Assembly: GCA_017553575.1 (NCBI GenBank)
Contig: JAFZKQ010000005.1
Span: 1 to 43,705 of the forward strand
Direction: 5' to 3'
Length of the DNA stretch: 43,705 nt
Source: Paludibacteraceae bacterium
Lineage (GTDB): Bacteria; Bacteroidota; Bacteroidia; Bacteroidales; Paludibacteraceae
The position numbers were made by a program, and so were the translations under genes. The notes under the pieces were generated by a model. The model saw only the letters and a program-made list of their open reading frames with translations, made no database searches and was not told the origin of the DNA. Positions 9,601 to 17,633 of the stretch are shown piece after piece (the stretch's first letter is position 1; each line of letters starts with the position of its first letter).

Positions 9601-10705
9601 AAATCAACTTTTGGGAAGCAGGATTACCATTCTTATCGACACAACACTCAATATCTTTAACTTTGAAGGTCTCCGTCTTTACCGTCGAACCAGAAGGTGT
9701 CTTTATTTCACAATAATAGGAATGCTCCTTGTTCACTTGGTCGCCAGAGGTATGGGAAATGGAAACACTCGTCTCACCATTCACTTTCTGACCATCCCTA
9801 TACCACTGATATGTACAACCCATAAAATTGTTTATCAATGTGATAGGGGCTTTTTCACCGCCTGCACACAACTCAGTTTCTCCCGTCAACTTCGCATCCA
9901 ACTCCGCATAGACCTTGATACTCTTAATCTGAACAGCCTCACCAGCTGCCATTTGGGAGATAATCACATTTACGGTAAGCATATTATTCTCTATCGGACC
10001 TTGCGTATTATTATAATTCGTCGGATTAGAGATTTTAGCCGTCAAACAGTTTCCTGACTTGCCTGGCAAAGCGGTAGTCTGAGCACCGTCTTGCTGTGAA
10101 TTATTCGTACCAATCTTAATTTGAGTCTGGTAACCAGAATTCAAATGAGGTTTTGTATTAGAACCGCTCGTCTCCAAATAAGTGGATGCCAACGGATTAC
10201 AATACTCCACTTCTACCGTGTACCTACCATTGTTTTTCAATCCTGCCACCGTAAAAGAGACAGCCGTCTGATTACCACTAAGCGCTCTAGTTCCCGAAGA
10301 GAAGACAATACCCCAATCATCTCCGGTAGCTGTTTTCCCTTTCCCTGTTCCATAATCACCAAATCTCAATGAATCCAAACGAATAGGGTTAGGCGTAACC
10401 GAATAATGGGTTCCGTCCAAAAAAGTGGATTTTGTAGCCGAAGACTTCGTATCCTTCGGTGTCGAAAACGCTCTACCTATCTTCCATGTCGGACGAACGA
10501 TACTGTTTCCGAATCCATCCACCATATCCAAAGAGTGCCAATAATCGTCATCTCCCCCTCCCACCGAGAAATCTGTCTCGGCGACAAGAGGTAGGTTTGT
10601 TCCGCCGCCTCCTCCTGGGTTCCATTGGGCAGTCACCTCAGTGAAAAATAAAAATAAAACAGCACACAAAAAGAGCCATTTTACCCTAAAATTTAGTTTT
10701 TTCAT
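3695..10705 (-). CDS. Giant Ig-rich secreted protein with T9SS type B sorting domain
   Basis: A 2336-residue protein with a signal peptide (residues 1-26, ending TEVTA before QWNPGG). A Gly-rich mature N-terminus leads into a beta-rich region (about 35-270) and an Ig-like segment with a YQWYRDGQ motif. A lectin-like or jelly-roll-like region (about 350-630) ends in NDLILDDIMIYACAEP, typical of beta-sandwich modules on large Bacteroidota adhesins. From about 640 to 2240 follow repeated divergent Ig-like/CHU_C-type domains, recognisable by YC or VCEG at the start of each and a TYYV segment near the end. Residues about 2248-2336 form the gliding motility-associated C-terminal (T9SS type B) domain: IPNWFSPNADQICDGW, VYIYDRYGKLM, WDGMYEGKPMP and a final TLLRR. 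The protein is therefore predicted to cross the outer membrane through the T9SS and act at the surface or outside. An adhesin role is inferred; no catalytic domain was recognised. Confidence 0.88.
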   Translation of the reverse strand: MKKLNFRVKWLFLCAVLFLFFTEVTAQWNPGGGGGTNLPLVAETDFSVGGGDDDYWHSLDMVDGFGNSIVRPTWKIGRAFSTPKDTKSSATKSTFLDGTHYSVTPNPIRLDSLRFGDYGTGKGKTATGDDWGIVFSSGTRALSGNQTAVSFTVAGLKNNGRYTVEVEYCNPLASTYLETSGSNTKPHLNSGYQTQIKIGTNNSQQDGAQTTALPGKSGNCLTAKISNPTNYNNTQGPIENNMLTVNVIISQMAAGEAVQIKSIKVYAELDAKLTGETELCAGGEKAPITLINNFMGCTYQWYRDGQKVNGETSVSISHTSGDQVNKEHSYYCEIKTPSGSTVKTETFKVKDIECCVDKNGNPASQKLIWQDDFGTFTSEKNYWTWDYSDIANPKKVNHTDGTKWQHSLPAEVTPEDATFAVVGGDGDCKCPKKYTWTKDEDKFTEGYYTVAANVTSYGDAGGNNMGWVGYFGDGTEPHNNGYKFAPDHTYMGEDYGAMLYLNIGSNPNALIYGRKITGLCDRHVTVKCYLNCFSRSEKNPISVFVRVTDLASGNSKESPTYTRYANTTSNRNGIAWIPASVSIDLTGSEMEFEIISKSGGEDQNTDGNDLILDDIMIYACAEPSVDMYFDLSTHSVEEKSCLGDDIDLYVDVTPMIKTNIGEDARYLYQYSTKPDDLESWKTFEGPTKDTEYKNLSKIVEQLNLNSKEKVYFRTVLGLESELKKNIVFNPNEPCGSYSVSQPIELTIDCPVCVEPKDPVISAKGGVYSKTNKTVELCKGESVELSTNDITNKDKDGKDYTDFSLTWTKAGTVVGSKVASGTVAKPLTVAYDDVTAEGVEYMITVHDNFENETGTKKCDKTETITIIANPQPEVEDLKVAPFCEGSADWKTNFDEAIKNIDQTKYTLDWYEDATLSSALTRGIPDMSKEKAGAITYYYQLTDKKTKCPSEAGSLTFTIEAIPSPLDVQDVQYLKSGDMEPLLVHKPTAVGGVATGAEVLWTSISESENKTSADSLAATIIKDGPTPSVKDKEDTDDEFYYTWVYQRVQIAPDVYCASSMEKIKISILGAPAPDVVSAKYCKDEAGVKPLSSHAEINQPDPSNPKDYELLFYASESGSTTLDASTLPDVSASGKTTYYVSQREVGTDNESKRIPFDVEVYDVADLTTEATINYCVNESAVALSATSKSASGYVQEATGFYWAEGETDVTTSTQTMSPTPSTSVAGTQNYNVQPYYAINSTQICRGTVAPITVNVYETLPPTPATIQYIKADADANNVFPELTSKPTWDEESGFTYYYSEVSESDAKPTDLSQYANQVPKPKYDVSKLSGGTKNLYCWVYRVDKNNPKACNSEPVMLTIRISDALPPLVKDVYVCEGSAVPDLQAEVQLLPSSNKSVDDYELRWYGTEDPMMNTSASPLKTGTNTYSTGITSAVVTDNSKTKYTYYVTQADKATGAESASSAIVVTVLPKPILTIVDPDPTCEQVIDLATTITVDNASECGSVSFLYKDGTGAEISSKIAATDVYSVTASYDLSYTGDVIVADASCISKDYSIKAVVDSLYVPTISGPTQACPLESGVQLEASVEHSTVAASDIKYKWSDKPDITSAKDLLDDFPDEPGRIFTYTVTAYAGVCEKTSEEHKITVGDGQVIGQMSVTEADNQLVQGPFVDVTEREFYSCGGVATITVDYKKTEGDYEWYKNGQPTGVKGASYTIEESKTVSNDVYEVRFVNKCDASASITVHNIPLTVVPETGDIQKCEGQDFSTSLAITCSETPDIKWFLNGSEIPGAKESLYSKSDLLEVDDDGQYSYEVTNRGCVQAGDSKKLDVQRWIVVDDLKDPIIVARGADQTIKLNLVVPENEQSPETVDWKENGMSVQKTASISYTEAGVVKDHFYEIELSDPNYCPTTTTATIWVDAELQLQTSLKDTICLGMSDILEIDTVGTGLFRQAGVTPELKVVRTIGNEIKEVTDELKLVGDKLQMEVSPSELATYSVTFDYGDQHKKAEEQVYVIEAISLTLPPSPTLCEGETTTLTVSDVLPKGTTVTWESDPTITSSNEGESVDIEVVYTSGVDHRSTYNYIAVAYNAQCNDSKSYTIPVYVDEALRGEITGPGVICEGDEATIDASSYDATTYVWETDTIIGMNASITDNPLVPTIYTVTMERGTCTKEDSYELRVTTLPVITSVDSIGIRERSIETQVGKGTGMFYYWVDDESTMAPDKRVAGLSFTRHMANVRDENGCEASMPFEILPPAINIPNWFSPNADQICDGWVVANLSEAYPDADVYIYDRYGKLMAQYKGADPGWDGMYEGKPMPSTDYWYVIEIEEIEKSYTGHFTLLRR

Positions 10706-11261
10706 GATATCTTATCTTGTTTACAGTTTTCAACTCAATGCAAGGAAACTTTTTTCTCAAAGGAAAGTTTCAACCAAACGCCACATGTAATCCTCTAATT
10801 TTAACGGCAATAAAGGTAAAAATAAAATTGCACAAACAATCTAAAATTTAAAGATTTTTTTTAAAATATGAAAGAAAAAAGCACCTCATAATGAATAACA
10901 AAAGTCAAAAAACGATGTAGTTTTTTAGCATACAACAATCAAAAAAGCCCTATCCACCGCAAATTTTCGACATCGGAAGTGGTTAAAAAAACACAAAAGA
11001 TTTTTGCGGACAGCATGAAAAAAATTTTTTCAACAAGGGTGAAATACGGAACCTATTTAGACATTTTCAACCGTCAATCCGACAAAAAAATCCTATTCCC
11101 GAAATTAAAAGATGGCTAAATTGGAGCATTTTCATCCCCGATGGAGAGACAAACAAGAGGGTTCCTCCTTTTTGAAATAGAGACAAAACATATCTTTCAA
11201 ATTTTAACTAAAATATCTTTTATTGTAACATTTTTTTATTTATATTAGCAAAACGATAAGA
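10706..11261. other. AT-rich divergent region between two T9SS cargo genes
   Basis: About 555 bases with no convincing gene. It contains a near-consensus minus-strand -7 box (TACCTTTA, 10811-10818) that could serve the giant gene, and an 8-bp inverted repeat (GAAACTTT 10745-10752 / AAAGTTTC 10764-10771) inside that gene's predicted leader. Homopolymeric A and T runs are frequent. A TATATTAG box (11241-11248) lies 14 bases before the first start of the gene to the right. Confidence 0.5.
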
Positions 11262-11839
11262 ATGAAAACAGAACTAAAAAACACAAATATGAAAACACGA
11301 CTAACAATTTACACCTCGATATTCTGTTTTTTTTAGTTTTCCCTCGTTGTTTAGGAGAACAGACCTCTCTGGTAAAGACATCTTCGCCAACGGCTTGGTC
11401 TTCGCCAAGGCAAATGAGAAGTCCGCTATCTGAAACCACGTGGGATAAGCAAAAAAGAGACAACAGCTCGACGGGAAACAAATTTCAATCCTCAACAGGA
11501 AGGAAATCCGACTGGAGAGGACAACAGAACTATCCCAAAACCACAAAACAGAGAATCGAGTCTCCATCGAAAACGGATACTAAAAAAAAGGGACAAGAAA
11601 GAGAACAAGCCTCCTCTTGGCAACTATCACAACATGCTTGGGAACAAAACAATAAAGATTCACAATACAAGAAAAATAAAGAGAGCCGAATAGACTCCAG
11701 CAGAAAAAAGGAAGAACAACCCAAATATTCGCAGCAAGTAAGCAAATACAATCCACGTCAAACGGACACGCTCTCCCGCCCGCAAAACGACAAGAGGAAA
11801 AGGGAGATTGTATGCCAAGCGACTACTCCATCACGGTAA
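11262..11839 (+). CDS. Small secreted basic protein, reading frame broken at a T8 tract
   Basis: Two reading frames join here. The first starts at ATG 11262 (or the in-frame ATG 11289) and encodes a signal-peptide start, MKTRLTIYTSIFCFF, ending at TAG 11334-11336 directly in a run of eight T (11327-11334). Reading on in the -1 frame (equal to one extra T or two fewer) completes a good signal peptide, with FLVFPRCLG as the join, and runs without a stop into the frame that begins at ATG 11414 and ends at 11839. The joined product is about 180-190 residues. Its mature part is very rich in Lys, Gln, Ser, Asn and Arg, has low complexity and matches no family I know. It lies between the two large T9SS cargo genes. 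It may be phase-variable, made by -1 slippage, a pseudogene, or the site of a sequencing error. Without the join, only the 141-codon frame from 11414 remains and it lacks a signal peptide. Confidence 0.55.
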
Positions 11840-11933
11840 TGCTCCTGCATAATAGACAAGCGAATTTCAACGTTAAATTCTTTCCAATGAGAACTATATA
11901 TCCCCATTTAATCACATTTAAAATTGAAACATT

Positions 11934-14900
11934 ATGAAAAAGATTTTGTTGTTTCTAGCCGTTTGGCTAATTTATTCGTTTGGAATGTCCTCCGCCGGAT
12001 TTTCCCAAAACGCCACTACCATATATAAAGATGGATTTGTAAAAGTGGAACAACTCGCCCAGAGTTGGCAAGTCGTGTGTGGGAACAAGGTCGTTGCCCA
12101 TGGAAATGGAATATTGGATATCAACAACTTACCTCCTGCTTTCCAAGACCTTTTGGACTATTACGCCCGACTGGACGAAGCAACGGTAAACAGATCCATG
12201 CTCCGCGGACAAGGTGTATCTGATCAATACGGTCCCCTAATAAGCAGCCATTGGAGACAACACGAACCCTATAATAACTTATGCCCAATCAGTGAAGGTG
12301 AGCGGGTTGTTACGGGATGTTCCACCATATCAACCGGACAATTACTTTACTATTTCCGATACTGCAATCCCATCGACGTATCTGGCACGAACAAGAGCAC
12401 AAAGACGAACAATCTCTCTGCGCCCTACATCAGCAACACCGTCAGCACCAGCACAGAGGTGACCTACGATTATGAATATTCCTACACGCCCAACTTCAAC
12501 AAAATCGACAAAGACAATGAGGAGCTGGCACAATTCATCGTGGCCATCGCCCTTGCTCAGAAAGCGAACTTCGGCGTAAAGGCCACCTCGACAGTCACTA
12601 CCAATCAATACGACGCATTAACATCCACGTTCGGCTACCAGGGGGAATTTATACACATAAACAGCCTAACCGAAGGGGACTATATCTCTTCTCAGATAAA
12701 AAAAGGATTCCCCGTTCTCATTTCAGGATCGGACAATGATGGTGCCCACTCGTTCCTCATCGATGGATACAACGGATCGGAATTCCATGTCAACTACGGA
12801 TGGGGCGGAACCGACGACGCTTGGGTTTCCACTACGCTTTATCCTAAAAGCCAAAGGATACAGACTGTCTATCCTAACAGTCCGAATGCAACCGGCATGC
12901 AAGCCAGCCCAACCTACCTGCACATCACAGGAGGAGACGGTTTCTCGAAAAAAATAGCGATGAGACAAGCAGGAGACAACGCCTTGGAATACAAACAAGA
13001 AGACGAGGTCACCCTATCAGCTGGCATTTATCAATTTTGGTTTGAATACGAAAACAGCAGCACCATCGCCCCCTACAGTGACACCGTCATTGTCATGGAC
13101 AAGAACTATAACAAAAAAGGACACTTCTCAACCATAGGAGCCAACTTCATTTTGAATGAGGCGCATAGTCTAAACTTCTGGCATCTGCAGAATAAGGGCG
13201 AAATTAAAATAGAAGTTGTCGACCGACGCATAGATGTCGTGGCCCACGTGACCGACGAAACAAACAATCCTATTCAGGGTGCGTATGTGACTACATCATC
13301 CACATATCCATTACCTACCACAACCTATAAAAACGAGAACTTCACAAAAAATGGGTATAGATTGTCACGTCCATTCATATGGACGACCACCCAATTCACT
13401 GCAACAAAACCCTGTTTAAATAAGATAGATATTCACATGTTCAAGAAAGGGGAAAATCGTCCCAACCTGAATGTCGGAATCTTGGACAAAAACCAGAATG
13501 TAATATGGAGCAAAACTCTCACTGACAATCAAGTAATTGGCAGCAAATGGACCTCCATTAAAATTGACGGAACCATCAAAGAGGGTTCTGAGACTATCCA
13601 ATTGGATGGAAACTTGATGCTCAACGAAGGGGAAGAATACTATATGGGATTGATGGTGGAAGAATACGATTCAACAAACTACTACTGCTATTACATTGAT
13701 GATGATACTAAGGAAATGAACTACCGAGTAACACTAAGCGACTACTTCGTCAATACCGACGCAAGCGGCACCTGCACTCTGAAAATGGAGAAGGATGTTG
13801 CTCAAAATCTGTATGCTCATTACACAAATTACACATTCCTGCCCGAGAAGATTGATCAACCGGAAACAATTCCGCACCACATCTACTTCAAAGGAGTCAA
13901 GACATCGACTCTAAACACGGCAGGCCTAACATTGGAGAGCATCTCCATCATCACGCTTCCTGACAAGACCGAGTATATCAAGGGAGAGAGCCTCAACCTC
14001 GAAGGATTGACCGTGGCAGCTGTATACGACAATGGAACAAAAGTCCAGATAACCGATTACTCTGTAAGCGAAACCGAAGCGGAGGAGAACAGCGAATTTA
14101 TCCGCTCCACCATTACGGTCTCCTACGAAGGCAAGACGGCAGAATTCCCTGTTTACTGGCACAGACACAACATTCACTATGTTGTCGATGGCAAGCCTTA
14201 CCAAACGGTAAAAAACAACATCGTTGGCAACCCTATTTCCCTCATCGAGAAGCCTCAGAAAGCAGGCTATGTACTAAACTGGGATTGTGCCTACACCACG
14301 ATGCCTGACAAGGATATTGTCATTACCGGAACATACATCATCAGTTCGCACAAAGTTACTTACTTGATTGATGGGGAGATTTTCGCAACACTTGACAAAG
14401 TGGAATACGGAACCGAAATCTCATCATTAAAGGTAAAAAGTCCATCCAACAAAGAGGGCTATACCTTCAGCGGTTGGACGTGCGATTATACGACAATGCC
14501 AGACACGGACATTGAGATTACGGGTAGCTACATACCAAACAAGCACACCATCACCTACACGGTTGACGGAGAAATTTATAGTACCATCGAAAACGTATCG
14601 TACGACTCTCCTATCGTGCTGATTGACAACCCTGAAGAAAAAGAAGGACACACCTTCAGCGGTTGGACGTGCGAATACACGACAATGCCAGACATGGACA
14701 TCACCATCACAGGTTCATTTACGTTGAACACGCATACGATCACTTATCTAATCGACGGTGAAATCCACAAAACCGTTTCTGACGTAGCGTTCGGTTCTGA
14801 AATCACCCTCATCAAGAAACCGACAAAAACAGGCTACACATTCAAAGGATGGAACTGCGATTACACCACCATGCCCGATATGGACATTGAAGTGACGGGT

Positions 14901-17423
14901 AGCTATACTGTCAGAAAATATAACATCGCTTACACGATCGATGGAGACACGATAAAAACCGTTAAAGTGGCTTACGGTTCTACCATCACGTTGATTGACG
15001 AGCCAGAAGCAAAAGAGGGTTACACTTTCAGCGGCTGGACGTGCGATCACACCACCATGCCAGCGAAAAACATCACAATAACAGGCACATATAGTCTGAA
15101 CCACCATAACATCACCTACATCGTCGATGGCGAGGCAACAGAAGTCATTTCCGACGTGCCTTACGGTTCAGAAATTATCCTAAAGGCAGATTCAAGCAAG
15201 ATTGGATACACCTTCAGCGGCTGGACGTGTGAATACACCATCATGCCTGACATGGACATTGAGGTGACAGGTTCGTTTACAATTAATCTGCACACCATCA
15301 CCTACCTGGTTGACGGTAAAAAATATGAGGTCATCAGCGATGTCCCTTACGGCAACGACATCACCTTGATTGATGACCCAGAAAAGCGGACAGGCTACAC
15401 CTTCAGTGGTTGGGTGAGTGAGTACACGAAAATGCCTGACCAAGACATCCAAATTCAAGGAAGTTTCACGGTGAACAAGTACACCATCTCTTATCTAATC
15501 GACGGTGAAGCTTACGAAACGGTTCCTGACGTGCCTTTCAACTCGGAAATTGCATTTATAGCAGAACCGACCAAGGAAGGCTACACTTTCAGCGGTTGGG
15601 TGAGTGAATACACGATAATGCCTGACCAAGACATCCAAATTCAGGGAAGTTTCACGGTGAACAAGCACTCTATCACTTATCTAATCGACGGCGAGGTTTA
15701 CAAAACCATTCCTGACGTGGCTTATAGCTTGGAAATCGCATTTATAGCAGAACCTTCCAAGGAAGGCTATACCTTCAGCGGTTGGGTGAGTGAATACACG
15801 GAAATGCCTGACCAAGACATCCAAATTCAGGGAAGTTTCACGGCAAACAAGCACTCCATCACCTATCTAATCGACGGCGAGGTTTATAGAACCGTCCCTG
15901 ATGTACCTTTCGACTCAGAAATCGCATTGCTAAGCATCCCTGAGAAGGAGGGATATGAATTCAAGGGCTGGGAAACCGAGTATACAACCATGCCTGACAT
16001 GGATATTAAAATCACTGGAACATTTGTTCCTTTGACTTACAACATCACCTACATGGTGGACGGCAAGAGTTACAAAACCGTGGAGAATGTAGCATACGGT
16101 AGCACTCTCGTCTTGATTGACGCACCTGAAAAAGAGGGCCATACATTCAGCGGTTGGGTATGTGACTATACGACAATGCCGAACCAAGACCTCACCATCA
16201 CAGGTTCGTTCTCAGCCAACCTGCACAACATCCAATACCTGATCGACGGCGAGACCTACGAACTGGTTAAGGAGGTACCTTTCGGCTCTGAAATCAAGTT
16301 GCTGGATCCTGCAGAGAAAGAGGGATACACATTCACTGGATGGATTTGCAAATACACCACCATGCCTGACATGGACATTGTTGTCGAGGGCGATTTTGAG
16401 GTGAACAAGCACACCATCACCTACCTTATCAATGGCGAAACCCACAAGACGATTGAAGGCGTGGCCTTTGGTTCTGAAATCAAATTGTTAGAGAACCCTA
16501 GCAAAGAGGGATACACATTCAGTGGTTGGACGTGCGATTACGAGACCATGCCTGACTTGGACATCACCATCAACGGTTCGTTCAAGGTGAACTTGCACAC
16601 CATCTCTTACTTGCTTGACGGAGAGCCTTACCAAGCAATCGAAGACGTGGCCTTTGGTTCTGAAATCAAATTGTTGGAGGCTCCTAGCAAAGAGGGATTC
16701 TCGTTCAGCGGTTGGACATGCGATTACGAGACCATGCCTGACTTGGACATCACCATCACAGGTTCGTTCAAGATGAACTTGCACACCATCACATACACGC
16801 TTGATGGACAACCTTACCAAGTTATCGCAGACGTGCCTTTCGGTTCGAAGATCGATATGTTGGAGGAGCCTACTAAAAAAGGCTATACTTTCAACGGTTG
16901 GATTTGCCAGTATGAGACCATGCCTGACAAGAACATTACCATCGCTGGTTCATTTACGATTAAGAGCTGTACCATCATTGCCAATGCTGAAAACGGAACA
17001 GTCACCGGCGGTTCCACTTACGAATTCGGAACAATCGCCACGCTTACCGCCATTGCCGACAGTGGCTACCACTTCGTACGTTGGAGCGACGACAACAAGG
17101 AGAATCCTCGAACGATAGCCATCACAGCCAACATGGTGGACAACAATCCAACGCTATCGCTCACCGCCATTTTTGAAGAAGACGAAAAGACTTGGATCAT
17201 CCCTGCCAAAACAGAGGCTATCCCTGTCAAAGTTTATGCTTATGACAACACCATCATCATTGAAAACGCCGAAGCGGAGATCTACGTCTTCAACACGGCT
17301 GGCTCTTTGATCGCACATGTAGCCCAACCATTTGTCTACACAGAGATCCCTGTTGCAAATGCAGGCGTCTACATAGTGAAAGTGGGAAGCATGCAACAAA
17401 AGGTGGTCATTGGGAACAAATAA
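11934..17423 (+). CDS. C10 (streptopain-like) cysteine protease with 15 List-Bact repeats and T9SS tail
   Basis: An 1829-residue protein with a signal peptide at about 1-24. A degenerate SpeB-type propeptide follows (WQVVCGNKVVAHGNGI near 45-60). The peptidase C10 domain has catalytic Cys129 (RVVTGCSTIST) and His272 (NDGAHSFLIDGYN), then FHVNYGWGG of the active-site wall. Residues about 320-660 are beta-rich and unassigned. A Big_3-like Ig domain (about 665-743, with EYIKGESLNLEGLTV) precedes 15 tandem repeats of 62 residues (745-1678; motifs YLIDGE, EGYTFSGW, TTMPDMDI, ITGSF) of the Listeria-Bacteroides (Flg_new) type. A divergent InlB-like domain (about 1679-1750, GYHFVRW) and a T9SS type A sorting domain (about 1752-1829, ending QQKVVIGNK) close the protein. 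It is predicted to be a surface or released thiol protease. Substrates are unknown. No inhibitor gene of the Spi or staphostatin type was recognised beside it. Confidence 0.9.
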   Translation: MKKILLFLAVWLIYSFGMSSAGFSQNATTIYKDGFVKVEQLAQSWQVVCGNKVVAHGNGILDINNLPPAFQDLLDYYARLDEATVNRSMLRGQGVSDQYGPLISSHWRQHEPYNNLCPISEGERVVTGCSTISTGQLLYYFRYCNPIDVSGTNKSTKTNNLSAPYISNTVSTSTEVTYDYEYSYTPNFNKIDKDNEELAQFIVAIALAQKANFGVKATSTVTTNQYDALTSTFGYQGEFIHINSLTEGDYISSQIKKGFPVLISGSDNDGAHSFLIDGYNGSEFHVNYGWGGTDDAWVSTTLYPKSQRIQTVYPNSPNATGMQASPTYLHITGGDGFSKKIAMRQAGDNALEYKQEDEVTLSAGIYQFWFEYENSSTIAPYSDTVIVMDKNYNKKGHFSTIGANFILNEAHSLNFWHLQNKGEIKIEVVDRRIDVVAHVTDETNNPIQGAYVTTSSTYPLPTTTYKNENFTKNGYRLSRPFIWTTTQFTATKPCLNKIDIHMFKKGENRPNLNVGILDKNQNVIWSKTLTDNQVIGSKWTSIKIDGTIKEGSETIQLDGNLMLNEGEEYYMGLMVEEYDSTNYYCYYIDDDTKEMNYRVTLSDYFVNTDASGTCTLKMEKDVAQNLYAHYTNYTFLPEKIDQPETIPHHIYFKGVKTSTLNTAGLTLESISIITLPDKTEYIKGESLNLEGLTVAAVYDNGTKVQITDYSVSETEAEENSEFIRSTITVSYEGKTAEFPVYWHRHNIHYVVDGKPYQTVKNNIVGNPISLIEKPQKAGYVLNWDCAYTTMPDKDIVITGTYIISSHKVTYLIDGEIFATLDKVEYGTEISSLKVKSPSNKEGYTFSGWTCDYTTMPDTDIEITGSYIPNKHTITYTVDGEIYSTIENVSYDSPIVLIDNPEEKEGHTFSGWTCEYTTMPDMDITITGSFTLNTHTITYLIDGEIHKTVSDVAFGSEITLIKKPTKTGYTFKGWNCDYTTMPDMDIEVTGSYTVRKYNIAYTIDGDTIKTVKVAYGSTITLIDEPEAKEGYTFSGWTCDHTTMPAKNITITGTYSLNHHNITYIVDGEATEVISDVPYGSEIILKADSSKIGYTFSGWTCEYTIMPDMDIEVTGSFTINLHTITYLVDGKKYEVISDVPYGNDITLIDDPEKRTGYTFSGWVSEYTKMPDQDIQIQGSFTVNKYTISYLIDGEAYETVPDVPFNSEIAFIAEPTKEGYTFSGWVSEYTIMPDQDIQIQGSFTVNKHSITYLIDGEVYKTIPDVAYSLEIAFIAEPSKEGYTFSGWVSEYTEMPDQDIQIQGSFTANKHSITYLIDGEVYRTVPDVPFDSEIALLSIPEKEGYEFKGWETEYTTMPDMDIKITGTFVPLTYNITYMVDGKSYKTVENVAYGSTLVLIDAPEKEGHTFSGWVCDYTTMPNQDLTITGSFSANLHNIQYLIDGETYELVKEVPFGSEIKLLDPAEKEGYTFTGWICKYTTMPDMDIVVEGDFEVNKHTITYLINGETHKTIEGVAFGSEIKLLENPSKEGYTFSGWTCDYETMPDLDITINGSFKVNLHTISYLLDGEPYQAIEDVAFGSEIKLLEAPSKEGFSFSGWTCDYETMPDLDITITGSFKMNLHTITYTLDGQPYQVIADVPFGSKIDMLEEPTKKGYTFNGWICQYETMPDKNITIAGSFTIKSCTIIANAENGTVTGGSTYEFGTIATLTAIADSGYHFVRWSDDNKENPRTIAITANMVDNNPTLSLTAIFEEDEKTWIIPAKTEAIPVKVYAYDNTIIIENAEAEIYVFNTAGSLIAHVAQPFVYTEIPVANAGVYIVKVGSMQQKVVIGNK
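14166..16967 (+). repeat. 15 tandem Listeria-Bacteroides repeats of about 186 bp
   Basis: Each unit encodes about 62 residues in the order Y-[IL]-[VI]-DGE ... PFGSEI ... EGYTFSGW ... YTTMPD-x-DI ... GSF. Units 7-9 (15291-15851) and 13-14 (16410-16781) are much more alike in DNA than the others, which points to recent local duplication or conversion. Confidence 0.9.
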
Positions 17424-17447
17424 GCGAAAAGCGTATCCATAACGAGA

Positions 17448-17481
17448 ATAGCCCTGCACTTCGGTGTGGGGCTATCCTTTT
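17448..17481 (+). terminator. Terminator with UUCG tetraloop after the C10 protease gene
   Basis: A 12-bp stem (17448-17459 with 17464-17475, two G-T wobbles) closes a C(TTCG)G loop and is followed by CCTTTT. It lies 24 bases past the stop codon. Confidence 0.85.
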
Positions 17482-17566
17482 AATTGACAGAGCAGAAAAG
17501 AAGGACGCTACAAAATATGTAGAGCATATCTTACTCGAAATAAAATCAAAAATCCCTCGAAATCAA

Positions 17567-17598
17567 TTTATAGAAGCCACCATAATTTACTATCTTTG
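17567..17598 (+). promoter_or_regulatory. proS promoter
   Basis: TATCTTTG at 17591-17598 is a full match to the Bacteroidota -7 box TAnnTTTG. A TTTA at 17567-17570 lies 20 nt upstream in the -33 position. The predicted leader is about 30 nt. Confidence 0.6.
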
Positions 17599-17633
17599 CA
17601 CATATTTTTCGAAGACAAAACATTCAATAATAA

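Noticed and set aside
3830-10644. Many plus-strand frames of 60-300 codons inside the giant T9SS gene
   Set aside because: They are Arg/Ile/His-rich shadows of the real coding strand, with no domains or plausible starts.
11245-11751. Minus-strand frames of 73-88 codons opposite the T8-interrupted gene
   Set aside because: Cys/Ser/Leu/Phe-rich translations with no clean signal peptide, no terminator and no family likeness; the plus-strand joined frame explains the region better.
14166-16967. Regular 186-bp period considered as a CRISPR-like or satellite array
   Set aside because: Units are coding, translate in one frame with conserved protein motifs, and there are no unique spacers.
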